Source: AG41 sp036522815 (GTDB taxonomy: Bacteria > Gemmatimonadota > Gemmatimonadetes > Gemmatimonadales > GWC2-71-9). Taken from it: a stretch of DNA of 48,087 nt. This document shows positions 33,881-41,221 of this stretch, one piece after another. Numbering within the stretch: the first letter of the stretch is position 1; the number at the start of each line of letters is the position of its first letter. The notes under the pieces were generated by a model. It did no database searches. It was not told the DNA's origin and saw only the letters and a program-made list of their open reading frames with translations. Made by a program: the position numbers and the translations under genes. The stretch spans positions 1 through 48,087 of the forward strand of contig DATDFC010000088.1 in the NCBI GenBank assembly GCA_036522815.1. Reading direction: 5' to 3'.

Positions 33881-35017
33881 TTACGCCAGCTCCCGAATCT
33901 CGACCCCGCGCCGCGCCAGCTCCTTCACATACTCCTCGAACGGGACGGCCTCGTCCGGAGTACGCACGCCCTGCGTGGCGATGCGGCCGTCGACCTGCAT
34001 GAGGCCGGTGATCGCGAGCGAGTAGCCGGTCGTGCGCATCATCGCACTGATGCCGTGCGCCACGTCGTAATAATCGAGCAGCTGCCAGGCGGCCCGCTGG
34101 CCGCTGGCGCCGCGCACCTCGACACGCAGGGCAACCAGGTCGCGCGCGTCGGGCTTGGTCAGCTTGGGAGACACGGTCGCGATGAAGGCATCGCGCGGCA
34201 CGACGCTCTCGCCGTTCACCGTGACCGGCGTGAGATCGAGAAGCCCGAGCTCGCGGATCGGCCGCATGATCGCGACGTGCCCGGGATAGCGCAGCGTCTT
34301 GTACTCCATGGTGCGGACTCTGCCCTCGTACGCCCACGGCAGGGTAGAGATGCCCCCGCCGGTGTGGAACGCTTCGAGCTCCCCCACCGGCGGCGGAAAG
34401 ACGACGTGCTCGAGCTCGGAGAGCGCCTCCACCCGCGCCGGCCTGCCGTCGCGCAGCACCCACGAGGGCGTCGTGTAGTAATCGAGCGCGCCGGCCAGCG
34501 AGTACACGATCTGATAATTGAGCGGCGGCTCGGGATGCTGCGGCAGGCCGCCGACGTAGATCCTCACGACCTCGGCGTCCCCCACCCGGCGGATGCCCTC
34601 CGCCGCGAGGATGTTCACCATGCCGGGCGCGAGGCCGCAGTCGGGAATGATCGAGACGCTGCGCGCCTGGGCGGCGGCGTCGAGGGCCTTCTGCTGGAAC
34701 ACGATCTCGGTGTTGCCGCCCAGGTCGGCACAGTGGACGCCGGCGTCCACCGCCGCGCGCGACACCGCGAGGTTGAAGTAGTACGGCGCGGCGTTCTGGA
34801 CTGCGTCGTGCCCGCGCATCGCGTCGCGCAGCGCGGGCCCGTCCTGCACGTCGAGCCGCAGCAGCGCCAGCCGCGTACCGACATGCGGCTGGAGCACCCG
34901 GGGGATGCGGTCCGGCTCGAGGTCGGCGACCGTGACCCGCTCCACGACGGGTTGCTGCAACAGATCATAGGCGCAGGCGGACCCTTGCAGGCCCGCGCCC
35001 AAAACCAACATGCGCAT
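33881..35017 (-). CDS. Saccharopine dehydrogenase family protein, possibly L-lysine 6-dehydrogenase
   Basis: 378 aa. The N-terminal Rossmann fold is MRMLVLGAGLQGSACAYDLL, with a DLEP acidic residue at the end of the second strand for NAD. The saccharopine-dehydrogenase domain includes NAAPYYFNLAVSRAAVDAGVHCADLGGN, PDCGLAPGMVNILAAEG and YEGRVRTMEYKTLRYPGH. The size and motifs fit lysine 6-dehydrogenases and short saccharopine reductases. It probably acts in lysine breakdown or synthesis; the substrate is not certain. GGAGG lies 10 nt before the ATG. It is divergent from a tetR gene. Confidence 0.85.
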   Translation of the reverse strand: MRMLVLGAGLQGSACAYDLLQQPVVERVTVADLEPDRIPRVLQPHVGTRLALLRLDVQDGPALRDAMRGHDAVQNAAPYYFNLAVSRAAVDAGVHCADLGGNTEIVFQQKALDAAAQARSVSIIPDCGLAPGMVNILAAEGIRRVGDAEVVRIYVGGLPQHPEPPLNYQIVYSLAGALDYYTTPSWVLRDGRPARVEALSELEHVVFPPPVGELEAFHTGGGISTLPWAYEGRVRTMEYKTLRYPGHVAIMRPIRELGLLDLTPVTVNGESVVPRDAFIATVSPKLTKPDARDLVALRVEVRGASGQRAAWQLLDYYDVAHGISAMMRTTGYSLAITGLMQVDGRIATQGVRTPDEAVPFEEYVKELARRGVEIRELA

Positions 35018-35087
35018 GACGCGATTGCCTCCGGACGGCGTGAGGGAATGCGGCGGCGGAAAACTAGCTAGGCCCGGTCGACGCCGG

Positions 35088-35104
35088 AACCCCGGCGCGG
35101 GGTT
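35088..35104. promoter_or_regulatory. 17-bp palindrome before tetR, likely TetR operator
   Basis: AACCCCG (35088-35094), GCG, CGGGGTT (35098-35104) is a perfect 7-nt inverted repeat. Its right end overlaps the proposed -10 TAGATT (35104-35109), which lies 9 nt before the tetR ATG. The placement suggests autorepression and perhaps control of the divergent dehydrogenase gene. Confidence 0.5.
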
Positions 35105-35118
35105 AGATTCGCGCCGAC

Positions 35119-35694
35119 ATGACCCAGGCCGATCTCACCCGTGAGCGCCTGGTCCGCGCGGCGCTCGAGCTGTTCACCGCGCAGGGCTATCACGACACCA
35201 CTACGCCCGCAATCGCGAAGAAGGCCGGTGTGGCCGAGGGCACGATGTACCGCCACTTCGCCGGCAAGCAGCAGTTCTTCAACGAGCTGTACCGGGGTTC
35301 GGCCCGCTGGGCCGACAAGCTCGTCAAGGACGCCGACGCGTTGAAGGTGGGGCCCCGCGAGAAGCTGGCCGAGCTCGCCCGCGGGCTCGTGGCCGGCGCG
35401 GCGCGCGAGCCGGCCGTGGCGCGGCTGTTTTTCGTGCAGCGCGCCGACGATCTGCTGGACGAGGAAAGCCGCAAGACGGCGCGTGAGTTCCGGATCGACC
35501 TCGAGGGCCTGATCGCCCAGGCCAAGGCCGACGGCTCCGTGAAGCCGGGGGCCGCGGAGATCTGGGCCGGGGTGTGGCTCGCCGTCGTCACGCACGCGAT
35601 CGAGCGCGTCTCGGCGCGGGAGTGGCCCGAGACGCACGCGGGCGTGAAGCTAGCCCTGGATGGCGCCTGGGATGCGATCGCCGCCCACGCCTGA
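35119..35694 (+). CDS. TetR-family transcriptional regulator
   Basis: 191 aa. The N-terminal TetR helix-turn-helix covers residues 5-55 (LTRERLVRAALELFTAQGYHDT, IAKKAGVAEGTMYRHFAGKQQFFNELY). The C-terminal ligand-binding helices are hydrophobic and variable, with FFVQRADDLLDEESRKTAREFRIDLEGLI. It has the length of a typical drug- or lipid-responsive repressor. It is divergent from the saccharopine-dehydrogenase-like gene and overlaps the convergent metallophosphoesterase gene by 45 nt, so their expression may be antagonistic. Confidence 0.92.
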   Translation: MTQADLTRERLVRAALELFTAQGYHDTTTPAIAKKAGVAEGTMYRHFAGKQQFFNELYRGSARWADKLVKDADALKVGPREKLAELARGLVAGAAREPAVARLFFVQRADDLLDEESRKTAREFRIDLEGLIAQAKADGSVKPGAAEIWAGVWLAVVTHAIERVSAREWPETHAGVKLALDGAWDAIAAHA

Positions 35695-36936
35695 GTGGCG
35701 CAACTCGAACAGCTCGATCTCCGGCGGCGCGAACACGCGGATTGGCACGCCGACGACCCCGATCCCGCGGCTCACGTACAGCTGGCTCGCCCCGCGCTGA
35801 AAGTGGCCCATCACGTACTTCGTGATCAGGCGCCCCGGCGACCAGCCGACGAGCGGCAGGTAGAACTGCCCGCCGTGGATGTGCCCCGCCAGCGTGAGCG
35901 GGATACCGCGCGGCGCGGCCGAGTCCCACGCGCCCGGGCGGTGGGCCAGCAGCACGCGGAACGCACCCGGCGGGGCGGCGGCGAGCGCCGCGTCGACGTC
36001 GCTCGTCTGCGGGTCGTCCACGGTCCAGTTGTGAGGGTCGTCAATGCCGACGAGCGCGAGGGTGGCCCCGCCCCGCTCGATCACGTGGCAGCCGTTTTGC
36101 ACGAACACCTGCCCCGCGTCGCGGCAGCCGCGAATCACCTCGCGCTCCCCCGTGTAGCGGTCGTGGTTGCCCAACACCGTCACCACGCCGAGCGGTGGCC
36201 GCAGCTCCCGAAACGCACGCACATACGCCGGAATGTAGGACTGCGAGATGTCGATCATGTCCCCCGTCTGCACGATCAGGTCGGGGCGCAGCGCGTTGGC
36301 CTGCGCCACGATCTCCTGCATCTTGTCCTCCCCGAGGTGGACGCCGGCGTGCAGGTCGGAGATGTGCAACAGCGTGAGCCCATCGAGTCCAGCCGGCAAA
36401 TCGGGGAACCAGAGCGTGCGGCGGGTGAGCCGGGGAAGCCGGTAGGCGCTCCAGATGCCGTAGGACGAGAGCGTGGCGCCAGCAGCGGCGTACGTGTAGG
36501 TGGCGCGGGCGAGGAAGCGGCGGCGAGACAACAATGCGTGGTGCGTGGTGCGTGGTGCCGCGCGGTCCGCATCGCCCGCCTCCGCGCCGCCCCGAACCAC
36601 AAACCACGCACCACGCAGGTGTGTCGCGAGCCACCACATTCCCTTCCCGAGCAGGTAGATCGTCACCAGCGCGCAGAAGATCCATCCCAACAGCTGCCAT
36701 GCGATCCAGGGGCCGGTGAGCGGGAGCCGGCCGACGCTCCACATCGAGCCGAACAGCGCGCGTTGCGCAACGAACACCCACGGCAGGTTGAACAATCCAA
36801 ACACCAGCGCCAGCGCGACCCGCACGATGCGGGCCCGGCGCGGGCGGCTGGGGTCGGGCAGGCGCGCCCGCAGGTAGAGGTACAGCAGGACCTGCGGCGC
36901 GACAAAGAGAAGCAGATAAATTAGGCGCGTGCTCAC
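35650..36936 (-). CDS. Membrane metallophosphoesterase, YkuE-like
   Basis: 428 aa. Three hydrophobic helices lie in the first 110 residues (RLIYLLLFVAPQVLLYLYL, VALALVFGLFNLPWVFV, WQLLGWIFCALVTIYLL). A Tat-like motif (SRRRFLARATYTYAAAG) follows, then a calcineurin-type domain: HISDLHAGVH, TGDMID, LGNHDRY, LAHRPGAW and GHIHGGQFYLP. It should hydrolyse a phosphoester, such as UDP-diacylglucosamine or a cyclic nucleotide, using two metal ions. The linker before the Tat motif is encoded by inverted repeats. The GTG at 36936 is head-to-head with and overlaps the S41 gene start. Confidence 0.88.
   Translation of the reverse strand: MSTRLIYLLLFVAPQVLLYLYLRARLPDPSRPRRARIVRVALALVFGLFNLPWVFVAQRALFGSMWSVGRLPLTGPWIAWQLLGWIFCALVTIYLLGKGMWWLATHLRGAWFVVRGGAEAGDADRAAPRTTHHALLSRRRFLARATYTYAAAGATLSSYGIWSAYRLPRLTRRTLWFPDLPAGLDGLTLLHISDLHAGVHLGEDKMQEIVAQANALRPDLIVQTGDMIDISQSYIPAYVRAFRELRPPLGVVTVLGNHDRYTGEREVIRGCRDAGQVFVQNGCHVIERGGATLALVGIDDPHNWTVDDPQTSDVDAALAAAPPGAFRVLLAHRPGAWDSAAPRGIPLTLAGHIHGGQFYLPLVGWSPGRLITKYVMGHFQRGASQLYVSRGIGVVGVPIRVFAPPEIELFELRHSGVGGDRIPGAIQG
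36536..36616. repeat. GCGTGGT tandem-inverted repeat inside the metallophosphoesterase gene
   Basis: Three tandem copies of GCGTGGT (36536-36556) are matched 46 nt later by two inverted copies (36603-36616). The arms are in frame and encode LRGAWFVVRG and PRTTHHALL on either side of a linker before the Tat motif. ACCACGCACCAC is shared with the hairpin at 9452-9463. Confidence 0.88.
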
Positions 36937-38236
36937 TCGCTCCAAGCTCCTGACCTGTCTGGTCGCGGGGTCGGCCGCGCCGCTCTGCGGGGCGGCGGCG
37001 CAACTCACCGCCCCCGAGCGCGCTCACGCCCTCGCCACGGTCTGGGCCGAGGCCCGTTACAACTTCGCCTACTGGGACCGCGTGCGCGTCGACTGGGACT
37101 CGGCGCTGCGGGTGAACCTGAAGCTCGCCTCCGAGCCGCAATCCGACCTGTTGTTTTACCGCCGCCTGCGGCGGTTCGTCGCCCTGCTGGGGGACGGGCA
37201 GGCCGCCGTGCTCGCGCCCCCGAATCTGCGGTCCCGGATCGCGCGCCCGCCGCTGCTGTTGACGAGCGCGGCGCGCAGACCGTTCATCATGGACTACGCC
37301 GAGAACGACGAAATGCGCGTCGCGCACCCCGACCGGCTGGCCGAGATCGTCGCCGTCCAGGGCGTCCCCGCGGAAGCGTGGATCCGCGACTCGGTGCTCC
37401 CCGAAACCGCCGCGGCGACGCCCGCCGACCGCTGGCAGCGCGCTGTCGCCTGGATGCTCCAGGGCGAAAAGGGCACGAGCCTGCATCTGCTCGTCCGCGT
37501 GCCCGGGGGAGATCCCCGGGGGCTGAGCGTGACGCGGTCCCTGTCGCTCAACGACCGCTGGCCGCTCGACCCACCGGCCTTCGCGGTGGACTCGCTTCCC
37601 GGCGGCATCGCCGTCGTGCGGATCGGCTCGCTCGCCGACCAGGACGTCGTGCGCCAGTTCGACCGGACCTACCCGGACTTCGGCGCCGTGCAGGGGCTCG
37701 TCCTGGATCTACGGGGGGCGAGCGGCGGTCAGATGGAATACGCCTATCAGCTGCTCGCCCGCCTCACAGACCAGCCGTTCTCGGCCGTGCGCTGGAAAAC
37801 GCCGCAGTACCGTGCGGCGTTCCGCGCGTGGAACCTGCCGGACTCCGCCATGACCTGGTACGGGCCCGACGTGGGAAGCGTTGCGCCGCGACGCGACCAC
37901 CCCCCCTACGGCGGTCCGATCGCGCTGCTGGCGTCGAGCGGGACCTCCGGGGCCGCGGAAGATCTCCTCGCCGCATTCCGCGCGGCCGGCCGCGGGGTGA
38001 TCATCGGCGAGCCATCCGCCGGGAGCGTGGGCGACATCGCCACCTTCGCGCTCCCCAAGAACTGGAGTGTCCAATTCCCGGTCACGCGCCACTCGTTCCC
38101 CGACGGGACGGACTACGCGGGGCTCGGCGTGAAGCCCGACCTGCTCGTGGTCCCGACGGTGGACGATCTGCTCGCGGGGAACGATCCGGTTCTCGAGCGG
38201 GCGAGGGAGTACTTGAAGGGCGGGAGAGGTCGGTAG
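36929..38236 (+). CDS. Secreted S41-family (C-terminal processing) peptidase
   Basis: 435 aa. A signal peptide (LLTCLVAGSAAPLCGAAAQ) is followed by an N-terminal helical region and an S41 core at about residues 225-400: LVLDLRGASGGQM, and the nucleophile region LLASSGTSGAAEDL with Ser340, then IIGEPSAGSVG. The usual Lys partner of the CtpA group is not clear, so it may use a tricorn-like Ser arrangement. There is no PDZ domain recognisable. The GTG start overlaps the minus-strand GTG of the metallophosphoesterase by 8 bp; TAAATT at 36917-36922 may be its -10. Its last codons run into a GTAGAGGTCGG repeat. Confidence 0.8.
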   Translation: MLTRSKLLTCLVAGSAAPLCGAAAQLTAPERAHALATVWAEARYNFAYWDRVRVDWDSALRVNLKLASEPQSDLLFYRRLRRFVALLGDGQAAVLAPPNLRSRIARPPLLLTSAARRPFIMDYAENDEMRVAHPDRLAEIVAVQGVPAEAWIRDSVLPETAAATPADRWQRAVAWMLQGEKGTSLHLLVRVPGGDPRGLSVTRSLSLNDRWPLDPPAFAVDSLPGGIAVVRIGSLADQDVVRQFDRTYPDFGAVQGLVLDLRGASGGQMEYAYQLLARLTDQPFSAVRWKTPQYRAAFRAWNLPDSAMTWYGPDVGSVAPRRDHPPYGGPIALLASSGTSGAAEDLLAAFRAAGRGVIIGEPSAGSVGDIATFALPKNWSVQFPVTRHSFPDGTDYAGLGVKPDLLVVPTVDDLLAGNDPVLERAREYLKGGRGR

Positions 38237-38316
38237 AAGACGGTTGAGGTCGGTAGAGGTCGGCGCCGGTGCGGCACCACCTCTACTGACTTGTACCGCC
38301 CTCTACCGCCCTTTAG
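38226..38316. repeat. GTAGAGGTCGG tandem-inverted repeat between convergent genes
   Basis: Four degenerate copies of a 10-nt unit (38226-38264) precede inverted copies (CCTCTAC and CTCTACCGCC, 38279-38310). GTAGAGGT at 38253-38260 is exactly inverted at 38279-38286. The 12-mer GTAGAGGTCGGC (38253-38264) also occurs at 419-430. Its ends fall in the last codons of the flanking genes. Confidence 0.75.
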
Positions 38317-39052
38317 CGTCCAACGTCTCCCGGAAGAACTCCCGCACATCCCGCCACGCGCTGTCGGCCACCTCGGGCCGCTCGCGCGTGCGCAGGAACC
38401 CATGGCCGACGCCGGGATAGACGGTGTAGCGGTAGCTCTTGTGGTAGGTCCGGATGGCCGCGTCCACGTCCGGCAGCCCCGCGTCGATGCGCGCGTCGTT
38501 CTCGGCGTACACGCCCAGGCCGCGGGCGCGGATGCGGGCCACGGCGAGCGCCTCGGGGCCGGGTCCGTAGCAGACGACGAACCCCGAGAGCGAGGGGTTG
38601 TTCGTGGCGTAGCGGAAGCTCTGGCCCCCGCCCCAGCAGAACCCGATCACGCCGACGCGGTCGGCCCGCACCGCCTTCACGCGCCGTACGTACGCCACCG
38701 TGGCGTCCAGATCCTGAGTGACCGTGTCGGGGGCGAGTCCCGCGATGAGCTTGCGCGCCGAGTCGGGGGACGGAGGCGTACCGCCCCGGCGCGACAGCAA
38801 GTCGGGCGCGATCGCGACGAAGCCCTCCTTGGCGAGCTGCTCCGTGGTCTGGCGGATGAAATCCGACATGCCGAAGATCTCGTGGATCACCACCACGGCC
38901 GGAGCCCGCTGCGCGCGCTCGGGATAGGCCAGATACGCCGTGATGGTGTCCCGCCCGCTCGCGAACTTCACGTATTCGGCATGGATGTCCGAGCGGTGGA
39001 GGTGCGTTGCGCCGACCGCCAGCCCCACGAGCGCTACAGCGAGCTTATGCAT
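38303..39052 (-). CDS. Exported dienelactone hydrolase family protein
   Basis: 249 aa. A signal peptide (MHKLAVALVGLAVGATH) precedes an alpha/beta hydrolase with the dienelactone hydrolase triad: Cys139 in GVIGFCWGGGQSF, Asp187 in YAENDARIDAG and His217 in YPGVGHGFL. VVVIHEIFGMSDFIRQTTEQLAKEGFVAIAPDL matches the family's first half. Such enzymes open lactone or ester rings; the true substrate is unknown. It is the last gene of the gyrA-led string and its ATG lies 8 nt inside the end of the E1 alpha gene. Confidence 0.9.
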   Translation of the reverse strand: MHKLAVALVGLAVGATHLHRSDIHAEYVKFASGRDTITAYLAYPERAQRAPAVVVIHEIFGMSDFIRQTTEQLAKEGFVAIAPDLLSRRGGTPPSPDSARKLIAGLAPDTVTQDLDATVAYVRRVKAVRADRVGVIGFCWGGGQSFRYATNNPSLSGFVVCYGPGPEALAVARIRARGLGVYAENDARIDAGLPDVDAAIRTYHKSYRYTVYPGVGHGFLRTRERPEVADSAWRDVREFFRETLDAKGR

Positions 39053-40151
39053 GTGCCCTCCCGTTCGCGTACACGCCCACCAGCGCGGATTCGCTGGGCG
39101 GCATCCTGTCGCGGCTGCGCAGGGCTTCCTCGGCGGCCCGCTCCACCTCCGCCGTGACATCCGCCTCGATGTCCGCGAGTCGCGTCGGGGCGACGCCCCG
39201 CTGCTTCAAGTATTCCTCATACAAGCCTATCGGATCGCGCTTCCCCCAGCTCTTGAAGAGCTCATCCGGCAGCATGTCGCGCGCCTCGCGCTCGTCATGG
39301 GTGGCGTGCCCGCCCATCCGAAACGTCTCCGCGACCAGCAGCGCCGGCCCCTCACCCCGACGACAGCGCTCGGCCGCGAGTCGAGTCGCCGCGTAGGCGT
39401 CGAGCACGTTGTTGCCGTCGAACTCGGCGCCGTGGATGCCGTAGCTCGTCGCCCATTCGTGAAACTGGCCCGGGAGGTGATGGCGCTCGAGCGGGGTCCC
39501 CAGGGCCACCTGGTTGTTCTGGAGGATGAAGATGGCGGGCAGCCGGCGGACGGCCGCGAAGTTGGTGCCTTCGTGCGCCGCCGCCGTGTTGGCGGCGCCG
39601 TCGCCCACCCAGGTGAGGGCGACGCGCGGCTCGCGCCGCAGCTGAAACGTGAGCGCGATGCCGCTGATGACGGGCACCATGTCGCCCACGTGCGAGATGG
39701 GTTGCAGCACGCCGCGCTCCCAGGCGCCGACGTGCAGATCGCGGCCGCGGGAAGGCGAGTCGTCGCTGCCGAGATAGCCGCGCAGCATGTCGGCGACCGG
39801 CATCCCCAGCTCGCAGCAGGCCGCGGCGTTGCGGATCATCGGCGCCACGACGTCGCCCCCCCGGCCGCGCTCCAGCGCGTGCACCGGCCCCACGGTGACG
39901 GCCTCCTCGCCCGTCCCGAGCCACGCCTTGGAGATCACCCCCGTGCGCACCCAGCGTTTCAGCTGGATGTCGTGGAGGCGGGCGCGCAGCAGCCCGGCGT
40001 ACAGAGCGATCATGCCCTCGGGCGCGAGCCGAGCGACGATGGCGGCGCGCTCGGGATCCCGCTCGAGCGTCTCGCGGAAGGCGCGCACCAGGGCGGCGTC
40101 CGGCTGCCACTCGACGTACTCGGGCGGATCGAAGGCCGGGAAGCGCCTTAT
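39045..40151 (-). CDS. Thiamine-dependent 2-oxoacid dehydrogenase E1 component, alpha subunit; unusual start
   Basis: 368 aa if read from the AUA at 40151. It has the thiamine pyrophosphate motif, GDGAAN (183-188) ending with NN at 212-213, plus TGEEAVTVG, HLPGQFHEWATSYGI and ETFRMGGHATHDE. This is the branched-chain/pyruvate E1 alpha family; no E1 beta gene is nearby. Start: the coding signal runs up to the kinase stop, but no ATG, GTG or TTG lies there. AUA overlaps that stop as ATAA, and AAGGAG lies 8 nt before it. Other junctions in this window use ATGA, so a G-to-A change, a real AUA start or a sequence error is possible. The next in-frame alternative is GTG at 40088, with no Shine-Dalgarno. 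Confidence 0.82.
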   Translation of the reverse strand: MRRFPAFDPPEYVEWQPDAALVRAFRETLERDPERAAIVARLAPEGMIALYAGLLRARLHDIQLKRWVRTGVISKAWLGTGEEAVTVGPVHALERGRGGDVVAPMIRNAAACCELGMPVADMLRGYLGSDDSPSRGRDLHVGAWERGVLQPISHVGDMVPVISGIALTFQLRREPRVALTWVGDGAANTAAAHEGTNFAAVRRLPAIFILQNNQVALGTPLERHHLPGQFHEWATSYGIHGAEFDGNNVLDAYAATRLAAERCRRGEGPALLVAETFRMGGHATHDEREARDMLPDELFKSWGKRDPIGLYEEYLKQRGVAPTRLADIEADVTAEVERAAEEALRSRDRMPPSESALVGVYANGRAHA

Positions 40152-41221
40152 TTCAGCTTCTCCTTGATCTTCGACAGGAGGCCGCCTTCGTGGAACGCCG
40201 ACAGGGCGTCGGCGAACTCGAGCGCGGTGGTGTAGCGCGCCTCGGGGTTCGACTCGAGGGCGCGCCCCAGCGTCCGTTCCAGACCCTCGGGGAGGTCGGG
40301 CCGCAGCTGGCGCAGCTTGAGCGGCCGGCCGCGCAGCCGCGCGATCATCATTTCCTGCGCGTTGCGGCCCTGGAACGGGAGCTTTCCCGTGAACATCTCG
40401 AACGCGACGATCCCGAGCGCATAGATGTCGGAGCGCGCGTCGAGCTGCTTGCCGCGGATCTGCTCGGGGCTCATGAATTCCGGCGTGCCGAGGATGATGC
40501 CCGTGGCGGTGAGCTTGGCGATGGCCGGGTCGGCGCGGCGCTCCTTGGCGAGCCCGAAATCCATGACCACGGCCCGATCGCCCCCCGCTCCCGCGCCGGG
40601 CTCCCCGGTGACGAGCATGATGTTCTCGGGCTTCAGGTCGCGGTGCACGATCTGCAGCTCGTGCGCGTGGTGCAACCCGGCGCACACCTGCCGCAGCAGG
40701 GCGATCCCGGGGGCGACCGGCATGGGACCGGCCTTCACCTCGCGGTCCGAGAGCAGCTCGCCCTTGAGGAACGGCATCACCAGGTAGATCAGGCCGTCCT
40801 CGGACTCGCCCAGGCGCAGGATGCGGCACACGTTGGGATGGTCGAGCCGCATGGCGAGGCCCGCCTCGCGCCGCAGCCGCTCGACCGAGCTCCTGTCGGT
40901 GGCGAGCTTGGGCGACAGCACCTTGATCGCGACGTCCTGTCCGGTCGCCACCTCGCGTGCGAGGTACACGTACGACATGCCGCCCTCGCCCAGCTTCTTC
41001 TGGACCTGGTAGCGCGAGTCCAGGACCTGCCCCGAGAGCGAGGAGGCGCGCTCGAGCCCGAGTTTCGGTTTCGACGGCGTGCGCGCGGCGGTGCCGGCGG
41101 CGGCGGAGACGGGCGTCGCCGCCTTCGACTGCACTTCGACCAGCATGTTGCCGTCGCGGGCGCAGAATCGCGCGGTATCGGTGTAGACCGTGCCGCACTT
41201 GGGGCAGCGCCGCTCGCTCAT
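40148..41221 (-). CDS. Cytosolic Ser/Thr protein kinase with N-terminal zinc ribbon
   Basis: 357 aa. A zinc-ribbon-like start (CPKC, then FCARDG, with Cys6, Cys9 and Cys20) is followed by a linker and a PknB-type kinase domain at about 70-345. It shows LGEGGMSYVYLARE, Lys100 (VAIK), HRDLKPEN (193-200), DFG at 221-223 and GTPEFMSPEQIRG in the activation segment. There is no membrane helix or sensor domain, so it is a soluble kinase. It overlaps the upstream GGDEF gene as ATGA and the downstream E1 alpha gene as ATAA, linking c-di-GMP signalling, phosphorylation and metabolism in one transcript. Confidence 0.94.
   Translation of the reverse strand: MSERRCPKCGTVYTDTARFCARDGNMLVEVQSKAATPVSAAAGTAARTPSKPKLGLERASSLSGQVLDSRYQVQKKLGEGGMSYVYLAREVATGQDVAIKVLSPKLATDRSSVERLRREAGLAMRLDHPNVCRILRLGESEDGLIYLVMPFLKGELLSDREVKAGPMPVAPGIALLRQVCAGLHHAHELQIVHRDLKPENIMLVTGEPGAGAGGDRAVVMDFGLAKERRADPAIAKLTATGIILGTPEFMSPEQIRGKQLDARSDIYALGIVAFEMFTGKLPFQGRNAQEMMIARLRGRPLKLRQLRPDLPEGLERTLGRALESNPEARYTTALEFADALSAFHEGGLLSKIKEKLK

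Noticed and set aside
39045..41198. A single 717-aa minus-strand open frame covering the E1 and kinase region
   Set aside because: The upstream half is a low-complexity Arg/Ala-rich shadow of the kinase gene in another frame; only the part from about 40151 down shows E1 alpha homology.
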